64,000 nucleotides of DNA from Phycisphaerae bacterium (GCA_030426605.1 JAUHXM010000002.1:59482-123481); one strand, 5' to 3'; shown: positions 23,988-38,890, counted from the stretch's first letter. Translations and numbers: made by a program. Notes: generated from the letters alone by a model not told the origin.

Positions 23988-25464
23988 AATCCTCGGGCCA
24001 CAGGTCGCGCAGCGCCGGCGAGAGCCGGTTGCGGATGCCGTTGTCCTCGAGGATCTCCTCGACGGCGTCGTCCACCCCGAGCCGGTCGAAGATGAGCGTC
24101 TCCTGCGTCCGGTCGTAGAAGGTGAACTCGACGTAGTCGTCCCCGAGGTCTCGGAGTGTCTCGACGAGGTGCGCCAGGTTCTTGATCTCGACGCCGTTGA
24201 CGGACTTGACGAGCGGGTTACCCACGATCTCGTAGCCCTTGGTGATGGGGTGCGGGAGGAGCTGGCTTGAGACGAGCACGAGTTCCTCGCCCGCGTACGT
24301 GCGTGTGGTGTCGCCGCGCTTGATGAGCGGCGAGTCGGGGTTGTACATGATCCACCACCCCATCTCGCGGTAGGCCTTCGTGAACACGAGCGGGCCGTAG
24401 ACGAAGTACTCGGGGTAGTTGTTGCCCAGCGGGAGGACGACCTCGTAATCGTTCGTGTCCACCGGGACGGTGAGTTCGACGCTCTCGCCCTTGCGGATGA
24501 CGGTCATCGGGATCGACCCGCCCTGGCCCAACCGCTGGAGGAGCGTCGCCCACGAGACGCGGAGCCCGTCCTCGATCGAGATTAGCCCGGCGTTGTCCAC
24601 GTCATACGCGCCGACGCGATCGACGAGGTCCCACGACTGCAACGGCACGTCGTCGCGCGCGGAGATCTTGCGGTAGACGAGCCCGGTCTGGTCGTCGCTC
24701 AGCCCGAGCCAGTCGCGCAGCGCGGGGTTCTCGCACGTCTGGAACCCGTTCGCGTGCAGGCGGGGCTTGCCGTCCCACGCGCCGTCGCTGACGTCGTCAA
24801 GGAAGAGCTTGACTTCCTCGAAGGGGATCACGAACCCGATGTTCTCGGCGTAGTCGATGCCGGAGAAGTTGACGCCGATCACCTCGCCGTCGAGCACCAT
24901 GGGCCCCCCCGAGTTGCCCGGGTTCAGCGCCGCGTCCACCTGCACGCGCAGCCCGCCGACGCCCTGGGCGTAATCCACGAACTCGATGCGCGAGATGACA
25001 CCCTCGGTGACGGAGAGCTGATCGCCGCCCATGGGGTACCCGATCGCCTGCACCGTCGCGCCGATCGGGGGGAGCGATTCGCGGAACGTCACGGGCGGGT
25101 GCTTCGCGAAGAAGGCTTCGGCCTCGCTGTCGCGCCGGATCTCGAGCACCGCGAGGTCCATCTCCTGGCTGATCGCGGAGACGGTCGCCCGGAGCCGGTC
25201 CGACGAGTTGGGCGGCTGGACAAAGACCTGGCTCGCCTGCTCGACCACGTGCGCGTTCGTCAGAAGCCGGTTGCCCTCGATCACGAACCCGGTGCCCGTG
25301 TACTCCTCGGGCGGTTCCTTGGTCCACGGGCGGTCGAAGCTCGGGCCGCGGTAGGTCGCGTAGACCTTCACAACCGAGTCGCGTACGGCGGGCGGGGCGT
25401 CCTGCGATCGCGCCTGGGCGGCGATGGTCAGGAGAACGAGCACAATCAGACAAACCTGTCGCAT
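23986..25464 (-). CDS. HtrA/Deg-like serine protease
   Basis: A 492-residue exported S1C protease with an N-terminal signal (MRQVCLIVLVLLTIAAQARS). The catalytic triad is H72 (LLTNAHVV), D103 (EMDLAVLEI) and S185 (NPGNSGGPMV). The remainder carries divergent PDZ-like regions (NPLVKSVNGVEIKNLAHLVETL near residue 435). The layout is closest to the DEG9/DEG10-type proteases rather than E. coli DegP. Its probable role is periplasmic protein quality control. It is a single gene on its strand; the 86-bp gap to the divergent amidotransferase gene would hold both promoters. Confidence 0.88.
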   Translation of the reverse strand: MRQVCLIVLVLLTIAAQARSQDAPPAVRDSVVKVYATYRGPSFDRPWTKEPPEEYTGTGFVIEGNRLLTNAHVVEQASQVFVQPPNSSDRLRATVSAISQEMDLAVLEIRRDSEAEAFFAKHPPVTFRESLPPIGATVQAIGYPMGGDQLSVTEGVISRIEFVDYAQGVGGLRVQVDAALNPGNSGGPMVLDGEVIGVNFSGIDYAENIGFVIPFEEVKLFLDDVSDGAWDGKPRLHANGFQTCENPALRDWLGLSDDQTGLVYRKISARDDVPLQSWDLVDRVGAYDVDNAGLISIEDGLRVSWATLLQRLGQGGSIPMTVIRKGESVELTVPVDTNDYEVVLPLGNNYPEYFVYGPLVFTKAYREMGWWIMYNPDSPLIKRGDTTRTYAGEELVLVSSQLLPHPITKGYEIVGNPLVKSVNGVEIKNLAHLVETLRDLGDDYVEFTFYDRTQETLIFDRLGVDDAVEEILEDNGIRNRLSPALRDLWPED

Positions 25465-25550
25465 GGCAGCTCCCGGGGATGCCGGTCGAGGGGCACGCCC
25501 ACGGCGCGCGTGGCCCGATGGTAGCGGCCCCCGCGGGTATCATGCCCTCC

Positions 25551-26279
25551 ATGGCAACCATCCTCGTCATCCAGCACATCAAGCAGCAGGGCCCGGGCCG
25601 CCTCGGCGCCACCCTCCGCGACCACGGGTTCCGCCTCGACGTCCGCATGCCCGCCGAACCCGGCGGGCGCCCGCTGCCGACCGATCTGGACAACGTGCAC
25701 GGCGTCGTGGCGCTGGGCGGCACCCAGAACACCGACGACTCGCACGACTGGCTCGCGCGGGAGCGTGAGTTGCTCGCCGAGGCGCACGCGCGGGGCATCC
25801 CCACGGTGGGCATCTGCCTGGGGCACCAGATCCTCGCCGAGGCGCTGGGGGGCGAGGTCGCCAAGATGCCCACGCCCGAGGCCGGGTTCGTCCCCGTCGA
25901 GATGACGCACGATGGGCGCAACGACACGATCCTCTCCGGCGTCGCGTGGAAGGCGCCGCGGTTCCTGCTGCACGGGTGCGAGGTGACGACCCCGCCGCCG
26001 GGCGCGGCGGTGCTCGCGGGGTCCGAACGCTGCAAGGTGCAAGCGTTCCGCGCAGGGCACCGGACATACGGCTTCCAGGACCACTTCGAGTTCGACCTGG
26101 CGTTTATCGAGTCGCACATCGACGCGAACCCGGGCGAGTATCAAGCCGCGGGCGTCTCGCCCGACGAGGCGCGGGCGCAGCTCGAGGCGCACGGCGAGAT
26201 GTTCTCCCGTCTCGCCGATCGGGTGTGCGTGAACCTCGCCACCCTCGCGTTCAATTTCGACGAGCTCACGGCGGTCTGA
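25551..26279 (+). CDS. Class I glutamine amidotransferase
   Basis: A 242-residue stand-alone class I glutamine amidotransferase (GuaA-like domain). The nucleophile is C89 in VGICLGHQIL. The catalytic His/Glu pair appears in FQDHFEFD (H178, E180). An LGGTQNTDD oxyanion-loop segment lies near residue 55. The product is unknown; such proteins act on small molecules or as gamma-glutamyl hydrolases. The ATG at 25551 was selected because MATILVIQH begins the fold. The next gene starts 15 bp later with TTG. Confidence 0.88.
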   Translation: MATILVIQHIKQQGPGRLGATLRDHGFRLDVRMPAEPGGRPLPTDLDNVHGVVALGGTQNTDDSHDWLARERELLAEAHARGIPTVGICLGHQILAEALGGEVAKMPTPEAGFVPVEMTHDGRNDTILSGVAWKAPRFLLHGCEVTTPPPGAAVLAGSERCKVQAFRAGHRTYGFQDHFEFDLAFIESHIDANPGEYQAAGVSPDEARAQLEAHGEMFSRLADRVCVNLATLAFNFDELTAV

Positions 26280-26294
26280 CCGCGGGGGGGTTCG

Positions 26295-27275
26295 TTGGCC
26301 GGGACGCGCCTGACGATCACGCCGCCAAAGGACTTTGATCTGGCGCGCGACGTATGCTCGTACGGGTACTTCGTCCTCGCGCCGAACCACTGGGACCCGG
26401 CGTCGCGCACATTCATGCGCGTGCTCGAGCTGGCGGCGGGCCCGGCGACCGTACGCATCACCCAGGGTGATGCAAGCTCTCGCAGACGCCAACGCGGCGC
26501 GCCCCTCAAGCTCGCCTTCGACCGAACGCTGGATCGCCCCGAGCAAGCGGAAGCGAAGCGGCTGCTCGCCCGGATGCTTCGCCTCGACGAGACGGACGCC
26601 GATCTGCGCGCGTTCCACGCGATCGACCCGCGGTGGAAGAAGTCCGGGCGCGGACGCCTGTTCCGCTCGCCGACGCTCTTCGAGGACGTGATCAAGACCG
26701 TGACGAGCTGCAACGTCGCGTGGCCCAGCACCGTGAAGATGAATGAGCGACTGTGCGCGGTGTGTGGGCGCAAGGCGGAGTCGGGGCTCTACGCGTTCCC
26801 GAGCGCCAAGAAGCTCTCACGCACCCGCGCGGGCACCCTCCGCGGCAGGTGCTCGGTGGGCTACCGCGACCAGCGGATGATCGACCTGGCCAGGATGTTC
26901 GTCCGCGGCGACATCGACGAGGCGTGGCTGACCGACGCGAAGACGCCCGACGACGAGGTGTTCGAGTTCCTGAAGACGCTGCCCGGGATCGGGCCGTACG
27001 CCGCGGGGAACATCATGCAGTTGCTCGGGCGCTACAGCCGCCTGGCGATCGACACCGAGACCTTCCGGCACGCGAAGACCGTGCTGGGCTACGCCGGCAC
27101 CGACGCGCAGCTCACGAAGAAAATCAAGGCCCACTACGAGCCCTTCGGTGACCAGGTCTTCCGAAGCTACTGGTTCGAGCTGTGGGATTTCTACGAGTCC
27201 AAGCAGGGACCGAGCCACACGTGGGAACGCGAGCGGACCGCCAAGGCGTTCACGGCGGCGCAGTTCAAGGACTGA
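26295..27275 (+). CDS. HhH-GPD DNA base-excision glycosylase
   Basis: A 326-residue DNA-repair enzyme. The helix-hairpin-helix LPGIGPYAAGNIMQLLG (residues 229-245) is followed by the catalytic Asp D253 (LAIDTETF). The helix contains no Lys at the position used by bifunctional OGG1-type enzymes, so it is probably a monofunctional glycosylase. The N-terminal part has the GPATVRITQG strand of the family. A 19-bp palindrome (26455-26473) lies in the coding sequence at this point. The only plausible start is TTG at 26295 with a G-run just upstream. It is probably in a transcript with the amidotransferase. Confidence 0.82.
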   Translation: MAGTRLTITPPKDFDLARDVCSYGYFVLAPNHWDPASRTFMRVLELAAGPATVRITQGDASSRRRQRGAPLKLAFDRTLDRPEQAEAKRLLARMLRLDETDADLRAFHAIDPRWKKSGRGRLFRSPTLFEDVIKTVTSCNVAWPSTVKMNERLCAVCGRKAESGLYAFPSAKKLSRTRAGTLRGRCSVGYRDQRMIDLARMFVRGDIDEAWLTDAKTPDDEVFEFLKTLPGIGPYAAGNIMQLLGRYSRLAIDTETFRHAKTVLGYAGTDAQLTKKIKAHYEPFGDQVFRSYWFELWDFYESKQGPSHTWERERTAKAFTAAQFKD

Positions 27276-27314
27276 GTATGCTGTGAGTCTATAGGAAACG
27301 ACGAGGGTTGAGTG

Positions 27315-28175
27315 ATGATGAAGATTGCTTTGGTCGGGATCTTCTCCGCCACGTTACTTGGATCCCCGGATTCTGATCCCCATCGCCAAGACATGCCTCC
27401 TCGCGAGCGACTGGAGATCGTGAAAGATGGTATTACGGTTCGCGGCCCTCTTGTGAGCGTCAGATCAGCGTTGGTCCGAGATGACAAGCTCCATTCGGGC
27501 TTCCGTATTGAGCGTTCGATCGAGGTGGCCATCGATGTATCAGGTCCCTCAAGGATCTACCGCATGCGACGTATACCGCAGTTGGTTGAGTGCCGAACGG
27601 CGGACGGATCCGATCTCGCGTCAGTGCTTCGTCTCGATGGGCAGACCATGGCGACACCGAACGGATGGACTGAGTGGGGGTGGCCGGGCGAGCGCACGAG
27701 GGTCTTCACGTTGTACTACCGGAACAACGAGCTTGACCGTTTGCCGATCGAGTTTGAGAACATTGCCCTTCAGACGACGGTCGAAGTCGCCACCGAAATC
27801 GAAGAGATCGACACCCCGTTAGCTCCATCAGATGACTTTGTTGAGGTTGCCGATGGTGTCGAAGTTCAGATTGTCAGCGTGACCCGGCACGAGCGTGGTT
27901 CCGCCTCGGTATTGGTTCGGGCGAGGGCCACGGGGCCTCAGGCCGAGCGAGTCGAGATCGGTCGGCTTGAGTTTCTGAACGAAGCGGGCCGCGATGTTGG
28001 AAGTGTGAGTAACTTTGTTGTGACCGACTTGGCGGATCATTCGACCTACGAGATGGTTGCGACTCGCCGGCTGAACCATCTGGCGTCGCCGCAAACACTC
28101 AGGCTGTACGTCGTACGAGAAATCGAATCTCACAACCTCGAATTGCAGTCGGGCCGAATTGATCTAGGTGGATAG
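27315..28175 (+). CDS. Hypothetical secreted protein, lower GC
   Basis: A 286-residue protein without a recognisable family. The N-terminus (MMKIALVGIFSATLLGS) looks like a signal sequence. The body has beta-strand patterns (VDVSGPSRIYRMRRIPQLVE, TVEVATEIEEIDTPLAPS) consistent with a beta-sandwich. GC is visibly below that of the adjacent DNA glycosylase and carB genes, and A/T-ending codons are frequent, which could reflect transfer. The gene starts after ACGAGGG. Its stop and that of carB are 1 bp apart on opposite strands. Confidence 0.6.
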   Translation: MMKIALVGIFSATLLGSPDSDPHRQDMPPRERLEIVKDGITVRGPLVSVRSALVRDDKLHSGFRIERSIEVAIDVSGPSRIYRMRRIPQLVECRTADGSDLASVLRLDGQTMATPNGWTEWGWPGERTRVFTLYYRNNELDRLPIEFENIALQTTVEVATEIEEIDTPLAPSDDFVEVADGVEVQIVSVTRHERGSASVLVRARATGPQAERVEIGRLEFLNEAGRDVGSVSNFVVTDLADHSTYEMVATRRLNHLASPQTLRLYVVREIESHNLELQSGRIDLGG

Positions 28176-28176
28176 G

Positions 28177-31707
<3,531 letters not shown>

Positions 31708-31787
31708 GCGGGGAGAGCCTCCGTGTCCACGCGGGGTGTGCGCAAACTCCGGAAGAATAGCCCGATCCCAGAGCGCGCGTCGCCCGC

Positions 31788-32660
31788 TCAGCCCCCCGGC
31801 GACACCAATTCCCGCAGCGACAGCAGGAACTTGGCCCAGCCGTTCGAATAGCCGGAGAACTCCTTGGGGTTGCGCGCCCCGACCTGGCGGATCGTCACCC
31901 GGCACCGGTCCGGGCGGATGGGCTCGATGGCCCACTCGGTCCGGTTGGAAGCGTCCTCGTCGTATTGCCAGTCGTGGACGAGCCGGCGCCCCGGCTCCAG
32001 TTCGAGGATCGTGGACGGGCCGCATTCGCCGCAGTCCTCCATGGTCCACCCGTACGAATACGCCCCGCCCTCGCGGAGATCGACGGTGGCGGCTTCGCTG
32101 AGCCACTTGTCGAGTTCGCCCGGCACGGTGAGCGCCCGCCACGCCGCGTCGGCCGGCGCATTGATCTCGATCGAGAGGACGATGTCGCCCTTGCCCGCGG
32201 CGTGATCAGGCAGCAGGGCGGGCGCGCCGGTCGTGAGGTACTGCCGCAGGTTCCCCACGCTCAGCGTCCAGAGGTCCTCCAGAAGCCATCGGACCTCGCC
32301 CGGCTTGTGCCCGGCGACCTCGCCGTGGGCCTCATGGCGGATCGTCAGCGCGGTGCCGCCCTCCGCATCATCGAAGGTCATCGACACGCGCGTCGGGGCG
32401 CCGCCCCAGGTCCAGTCGAACGCGATCCGCTCGCCGGGCTCGAACGCGGTCAGGGTCTGGTCCGCCGCCTCCTCGGTGGGCACGTGGGCCGAGTGCCGGC
32501 CCCAGAACTTGAACGGCCCGCCCGGCGCGTCGCCCACCGCGGCGTGCTCGGTGAACCAGATCTGAAGTTCTGCCGGGTCGGTCATCGCCGCGAAGACGCG
32601 CTCGCGCGGGAATGCGACGGCGTACCGGTTCTCGAACGTGTGCGTGCGTGCCGAGTTCAT
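31788..32660 (-). CDS. Tandem SRPBCC (AHSA1-like) protein
   Basis: A 290-residue protein made of two START-like/AHSA1 domains. The first starts [20 protein letters not shown] and the second [20 protein letters not shown]; each is followed by the expected beta/alpha pattern ending in a long helix. AHSA1-family bacterial members bind hydrophobic ligands; the ligand here is unknown. Its ATG overlaps the stop of the ArsR gene (ATGA), forming the common ArsR-AHSA1 pair in which the regulator controls the operon. The C-terminus ends shortly upstream of carB. Confidence 0.88.
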   Translation of the reverse strand: MNSARTHTFENRYAVAFPRERVFAAMTDPAELQIWFTEHAAVGDAPGGPFKFWGRHSAHVPTEEAADQTLTAFEPGERIAFDWTWGGAPTRVSMTFDDAEGGTALTIRHEAHGEVAGHKPGEVRWLLEDLWTLSVGNLRQYLTTGAPALLPDHAAGKGDIVLSIEINAPADAAWRALTVPGELDKWLSEAATVDLREGGAYSYGWTMEDCGECGPSTILELEPGRRLVHDWQYDEDASNRTEWAIEPIRPDRCRVTIRQVGARNPKEFSGYSNGWAKFLLSLRELVSPGG

Positions 32661-33046
32661 GGCGGGGCTCCTTCGCTGCCGCGTGCGGTTGGGTCGGTCT
32701 TGAATGGCTCGGATTCGAGGTGGGCCTTGAGATCGACAAGGCGGCGTGCGAGCGCGAGCCGCTGGCGGGCGGCCCAGCGTTCGACGTCCGTGAGCGGCGC
32801 GGGGTCGGCCCGGAAACGGCGTTCGCGCCCGACCTTCTCGACGCGGACGAGCCCGACCGCTTCAAGCAGCTTGAGGTGCTTGGAGATCGCCGGGCGCGAG
32901 ACGCCGAAGTCGCTGGCGATCTCGCCCGCCGTCCGCTCGCCACCGGAAAGCCCGTCGAGGATCGCCCGGCGGGTTGGGTCCGCGATCGCCCGGAAGACAC
33001 CCTCTGGGGGTTCAGCAAGGCCGGTTTCGGGCATATGTGTAACCAT
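32657..33046 (-). CDS. ArsR-family winged-helix repressor
   Basis: A 129-residue dimeric repressor. The N-terminus VFRAIADPTRRAILDGL and the recognition helix VSRPAISKHLKLLEAVG followed by VRVEKVGRERRF are characteristic of the ArsR group that precedes AHSA1 genes. No metal-binding Cys cluster is seen, so the signal is not a metal. I chose the ATG at 33046; the ATG at 33034 is an alternative. The operator (33038-33055) covers the start codon, suggesting autoregulation. Confidence 0.88.
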   Translation of the reverse strand: MVTHMPETGLAEPPEGVFRAIADPTRRAILDGLSGGERTAGEIASDFGVSRPAISKHLKLLEAVGLVRVEKVGRERRFRADPAPLTDVERWAARQRLALARRLVDLKAHLESEPFKTDPTARGSEGAPP

Positions 33047-33055
33047 AGAGTTACA
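33038..33055. promoter_or_regulatory. Probable ArsR operator over the start codon
   Basis: TGTAAC at 33038-33043 and GTTACA at 33050-33055 form a perfect dyad separated by six bases, flanked by AT-rich sequence. It overlaps the first codon of the ArsR gene. ArsR proteins of AHSA1 pairs typically bind such TGTAAC-type palindromes. Confidence 0.7.
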
Positions 33056-33241
33056 TATTGGCAGATCCCGAGGCAGGCGTCAAGGGTCACGTCGAAGGTT
33101 GCCGCGCGAACGCCCCGCGCGATCCGGCGGGCCGGGACGGGCGTAGTTCGGCGGGGGTGATGGTCGATTCCGGCCGGAACCGATCCCATGATGGTTCAGG
33201 GCCCTGCGGGGCTGGGCGATGCCCGCCCGGGAGACACGAGC

Positions 33242-35086
<1,845 letters not shown>

Positions 35087-35271
35087 CGCCCCGATCGGGC
35101 ACCGTTTCGCAACGACCCGCCCGCGAGGGCGAGCATTCTCGGACCCATGTTCTCGGTCGCCGGGGTCCGCCTGTGCGGGCTGGCCGGTTCGGGTGAAGTG
35201 TGAGGCGGGCCGCGCCGATTGGGAGGTGTCGGCGGGTCCCAGAACAGACCCGAGCCGCCGGAGTCCCTCGC

Positions 35272-35904
35272 ATGACCGCCCTGACCGTCACAACCCAGAC
35301 CGCTGCTTCGGGCGTGATGCCCGTGCGCCCGGTCGAGGTGCTGGCGCCCGAGGGTGTGGTGCTCGTGCTGCGGACGCTGGTGGACTCGGACCGCGAAGAG
35401 TTCATCCGTCACCTCCACGCGAGCCGGTGGCACCTCCGCCGGTGGTTCCCGACGGCGGAGCGCGGCGAGACCGAGGACGCCTACTTCGACCGCCAGGTCC
35501 GTCGGGCCGCCGAGGGCAACGCGGACGGGTCCGCGTGGCGCCGCGCCGCGTTCGACGACGCGGGCCGGTTCGTCGGCGTCGTGAACGTCAACCGCATCGT
35601 CCGCGGGCTCGACTGGCAGGCGGACATGTGCTGGTGGGTGAGCGCCAAACGCGCCGGGCGCGGCCTGGGCACGCAGATCGTGCGGGCCGCCGTCGAGCAC
35701 GCGCTGGCCGACCTCCCCCAGGGGCTCGGGCTGACCAAGGTCCACGCGGGCATCCACCCCAAGAACAAAGCGAGCGTCGCGCTCGCGAAGCGCCTCGGGT
35801 TCAAACTCGACCCGCGGTACGCCAGCCGGCTCCTCGTCGGCGGCGTCTGGCAGGCGCACGACGCGTGGGTCAAGACCGTCGATCTCGGCGGCGACCTGGG
35901 CTAA
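35272..35904 (+). CDS. GNAT family N-acetyltransferase (RimJ/RimL-like)
   Basis: A 210-residue acetyl-CoA-dependent acetyltransferase. The sequence RTLVDSDREEFIRHLHAS and the CoA-binding AGRGLGTQIVRAAVEHAL are the RimJ/RimL-type markers; KVHAGIHPKNKASVALAKRL is motif B. The substrate may be the N-terminus of a ribosomal protein or an unrelated amine. An in-frame start 72 bases earlier is possible, but the ATG at 35272 fits better. The 193 bp after the gene includes a T-rich patch but no clear terminator. Confidence 0.83.
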   Translation: MTALTVTTQTAASGVMPVRPVEVLAPEGVVLVLRTLVDSDREEFIRHLHASRWHLRRWFPTAERGETEDAYFDRQVRRAAEGNADGSAWRRAAFDDAGRFVGVVNVNRIVRGLDWQADMCWWVSAKRAGRGLGTQIVRAAVEHALADLPQGLGLTKVHAGIHPKNKASVALAKRLGFKLDPRYASRLLVGGVWQAHDAWVKTVDLGGDLG

Positions 35905-36097
35905 CCGGCCCCCCACATCAGGGCAAGGAATTCGGGCTGGGTGACCCAAACGCAATCCGAGTATGTTTGTTTTTTGCCCGGTGAGCGCCTAGGGTGGAGG
36001 CCACACCCCGAGCGGGGATATGGGCTGAGCATGCCCGTAACCGCTTTGCCGACAAGTGTTTCGGGCTCGGACATGTGGAGCGGGAGCACACCTGCCC

Positions 36098-38866
36098 ATG
36101 CCTTCGATCACCTTCGACGGTCGCAGCCTGATGATCGATGGACGCCGCGTCTGGCTTGCCAGCGGGTCCATCCACTTCCAGCGGTTTCCCCGCGAATCGT
36201 GGGAGAGCCGGCTGAGGCTCGCGAAACGGGCCGGGCTGAACTGCGTCGAGACGCCCGTCTTCTGGAACGCGGTCGAAGCACGCCCCGGGCAGTTCGATTT
36301 CAAGGGCGACAACGACATCTCGGCGTTCTGCAAGCTCGCCGCCGAGATGGGGCTGTACGTCATCCTCCGCCCCGGCCCGTTCGTCGGCGCCGGGTGGGAC
36401 CTGGGCGGCCTGCCCGCGTGGCTGCTCGACATCCCCGAGATCGAGTTCCGCACCAAGAACGGCCCGTTCCTCGAAGCCGTCTCGCGCTACTTCACCGCGC
36501 TGGCGAAGCAGGTCCGCAACCTGCAGGTCACCGCGGGCGGCCCGATCATCATGCTGCAGGTCGAGCACCACTGGACCTGCGGGCACCCCGAACTCGGCGG
36601 CGCCTACCTCGGCGAACTCACGCGCTACCTTCGCGAGTCCGGGTTCGGCGTGCCGCGCCTGAACGCCAACAACCTCTGGCAGTCCGTCGAGGGCGACATC
36701 GACGGGTGGGTCGGAGACGAGCAGCTGTATCCGATCATGCGCCAGCTTGGCGCGGTCCGACCCGACCAGCCGCGCGTCGTTGCGGAGTTCGGGCCCAAGG
36801 CGCGCCCGGCGTTCGGCGCGCCCGCGCCCGAGGCGGTGGGGGGGATCGAGTTGCAGCGGCGCATCGGCGAGGTCCTCGCGGGCGGCGGGCAGTTCAACCT
36901 CTCCACCTTTGCCTGCGGCACGAGCTTCGGATTCTGGGCCGGGCAGGCATCCGCCGGCGAGCACACCTTCCTCGCGCCGACGCAGGACCTCGGCGCGATC
37001 GTCGATGAGCTCGGGCGCCCGACCGAGGCGTTCGGGCCGGTGCGGCGCATCGCGACGTTCGCGACGAGCTTCGGGCGTGTGCTGAGTCATCTCGAGCACG
37101 ACACGCCCCCGGTGACGACCGACCCGTCCGCCGCGCTCGGCGCGACGGGCAAGGAAGCGCGCGGCAACGGGTGGACCGTCGTCCCCGCGAGCGGCGTGCA
37201 GGGCTCGGTGGTCTACCTCTTCGCGCCCGGCGGCAAGCCCACGCCCACGAACGTGGACCTCGTGCTGAGCAACGGCTCATCGCTCAGCGTGCCCACGGGC
37301 CAGCAGACGGTCCAGTGGTGCCTGTTTGACGTGACCCTTTCGTCGCGGAGTGTGCTGGACTACTCGACGCTGTCGGCATTGCTCACCGGGCCCGACATGT
37401 TCGTCTGCTTCGGGCCCGCGGGCTCGACGGGGTCCGTCTCGATCAACGGCACCCCGATCGCGCTGGATGTCCCCAAGGACCGCAAGCCCAACGTGCTCGT
37501 GCACGAAGACGTGCTCGTCGTCGTGGTGAACGAAGACACCGCCGACGAGACGTTCCTCGTGGGCGATGATGTCATCGTCGGCATCGCGGGGTTCGCGGCG
37601 GACGGCACCATGCTGCAGGGGTCCAAGGCGAAGAAGTGCATCCGCATCTCGCGCGACGGCACCGTGACGAACGAAGCCGCCGAGCCCGCCGTCACCGCGA
37701 CGCTCCCGCGCGGCAAAAAGATCGACCCCGCCGACTGGAAGGCCGCCCCCGCCTCGGCGCACGTGGGCGGCACGAGCCCGCGTTTCGCGCAGATCCCGGG
37801 CCCCAGCGAGCTCACCCAGCTCGGCAGCGCGTACGGCTATGGGTGGTACCGCGTGAAGGTGCGCGCGGGCAAGGCGAAACGCTTCAGCCTCGGTGCGCCG
37901 GTCTCGGCCGACCGCGTGCAGGTCTTCCAGGACGGCGCGCCGATCGGCGTCCTCGGCTCGGGCCCCGGCGCGGTGCCCAAGATCACGATCAACTTCTCAA
38001 AGGGCGAGCACACGCTCGTCGCGCTCGCGGACAACATGGGCCGCGTCTCGGGCGGGTCCACCCTGACCGACCGTCGGGGGATCTGCGGGCACTTCTACGA
38101 GCTCTCGCCGTTCAAGGCCGGACGCGCGTCGCTCGTCGAGTCCGAGCCCGTCGAGCTGCTCGCGTGGAAATCGCCCCTCTTCTGGATGGGTGAGGGCGAG
38201 ACGACCCACCCGCAGCGGGTCACGTGGTCGTTCCAGCACCGCAAGAAGAGCCCGATCTTCCTCGACCTGCCCGCCGTCCCGATGAAGACGGTCCTGATCG
38301 TGAACGACCAGCCCGTGCGCTTCCAGGACGCGATGAGCCGCGCGAGCGTCGCGCTCGACGAGGAGACCGGGCTCAAGCGCGGCAACAACACCGTGCAGAT
38401 CGCCGCGGTCCCGAGCGTGCTCGACGACGACGCCTCCGAAGCCGAGGTCAAGGAACTGCTCGCGTCACTCGCGGGCACGGTCTTCCTCGAGGGCACGAAC
38501 GAGGCGTCCGACTCGGGCACCTGGGGCTTTGCGAAGTGGGAGCCCCCGACCCGCACGCAATACAAGGACCCCGCCAAGGCGGGCAAGTTCGACGGGCCCA
38601 CGTGGTGGCGTTCGACGTTCGACGCCGTCATCGACGAGGCGGCGCCCGTCGTGCTCGATCTGACGGGCATGACGAAGGGCCAGGTCTTCCTGAACGGGAA
38701 GAACCTCGGGCGTTATTTCGTGCAGACGGGCGAGGGCAAGAAGGTCCCGCCGATCCACACGATGCCGCTGCCCACGCCGTGGCTGAAGGAGAAGGGCAAC
38801 GAGCTCGTCTTCTTTGACGAGCACGGCGGGAACCCCGCGAAGACCAAGATCACCTACGACGTCTGA
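36098..38866 (+). CDS. Divergent GH35-like protein lacking usual acid/base Glu
   Basis: A 922-residue protein with the GH35 beta-galactosidase fold at its N-terminus (ASGSIHFQRFPRESWESRL, LYVILRPGPFVGAGWDLGG, PAWLLDIPEIEFRTKNGPFL). In GH35 the acid/base is the Glu of NEYG after GPIIxLQVE. Here the sequence is LQVEHHWTCG, so His occupies the acid/base position (residue 158) while E156 remains. The nucleophile region AEFGPKARPA keeps E230. The CAEW strand is replaced by GAGW. The remaining 600 residues form beta-sandwich domains. No signal peptide is seen. Activity on beta-galactosides cannot be assumed; it may bind a polysaccharide or use another residue. The start is the ATG at 36098. Confidence 0.75.
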   Translation: MPSITFDGRSLMIDGRRVWLASGSIHFQRFPRESWESRLRLAKRAGLNCVETPVFWNAVEARPGQFDFKGDNDISAFCKLAAEMGLYVILRPGPFVGAGWDLGGLPAWLLDIPEIEFRTKNGPFLEAVSRYFTALAKQVRNLQVTAGGPIIMLQVEHHWTCGHPELGGAYLGELTRYLRESGFGVPRLNANNLWQSVEGDIDGWVGDEQLYPIMRQLGAVRPDQPRVVAEFGPKARPAFGAPAPEAVGGIELQRRIGEVLAGGGQFNLSTFACGTSFGFWAGQASAGEHTFLAPTQDLGAIVDELGRPTEAFGPVRRIATFATSFGRVLSHLEHDTPPVTTDPSAALGATGKEARGNGWTVVPASGVQGSVVYLFAPGGKPTPTNVDLVLSNGSSLSVPTGQQTVQWCLFDVTLSSRSVLDYSTLSALLTGPDMFVCFGPAGSTGSVSINGTPIALDVPKDRKPNVLVHEDVLVVVVNEDTADETFLVGDDVIVGIAGFAADGTMLQGSKAKKCIRISRDGTVTNEAAEPAVTATLPRGKKIDPADWKAAPASAHVGGTSPRFAQIPGPSELTQLGSAYGYGWYRVKVRAGKAKRFSLGAPVSADRVQVFQDGAPIGVLGSGPGAVPKITINFSKGEHTLVALADNMGRVSGGSTLTDRRGICGHFYELSPFKAGRASLVESEPVELLAWKSPLFWMGEGETTHPQRVTWSFQHRKKSPIFLDLPAVPMKTVLIVNDQPVRFQDAMSRASVALDEETGLKRGNNTVQIAAVPSVLDDDASEAEVKELLASLAGTVFLEGTNEASDSGTWGFAKWEPPTRTQYKDPAKAGKFDGPTWWRSTFDAVIDEAAPVVLDLTGMTKGQVFLNGKNLGRYFVQTGEGKKVPPIHTMPLPTPWLKEKGNELVFFDEHGGNPAKTKITYDV

Positions 38867-38890
38867 CCCCCGACGTGTAATCGGTGCTCC

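Noticed and set aside
33047..33241. Possible glmS ribozyme upstream of glmS
   Set aside because: No catalytic core elements could be recognised; the gap holds only the ArsR operator and leader.
35905..36097. T-rich patch as terminator of the GNAT gene
   Set aside because: No stable stem precedes the T-run.
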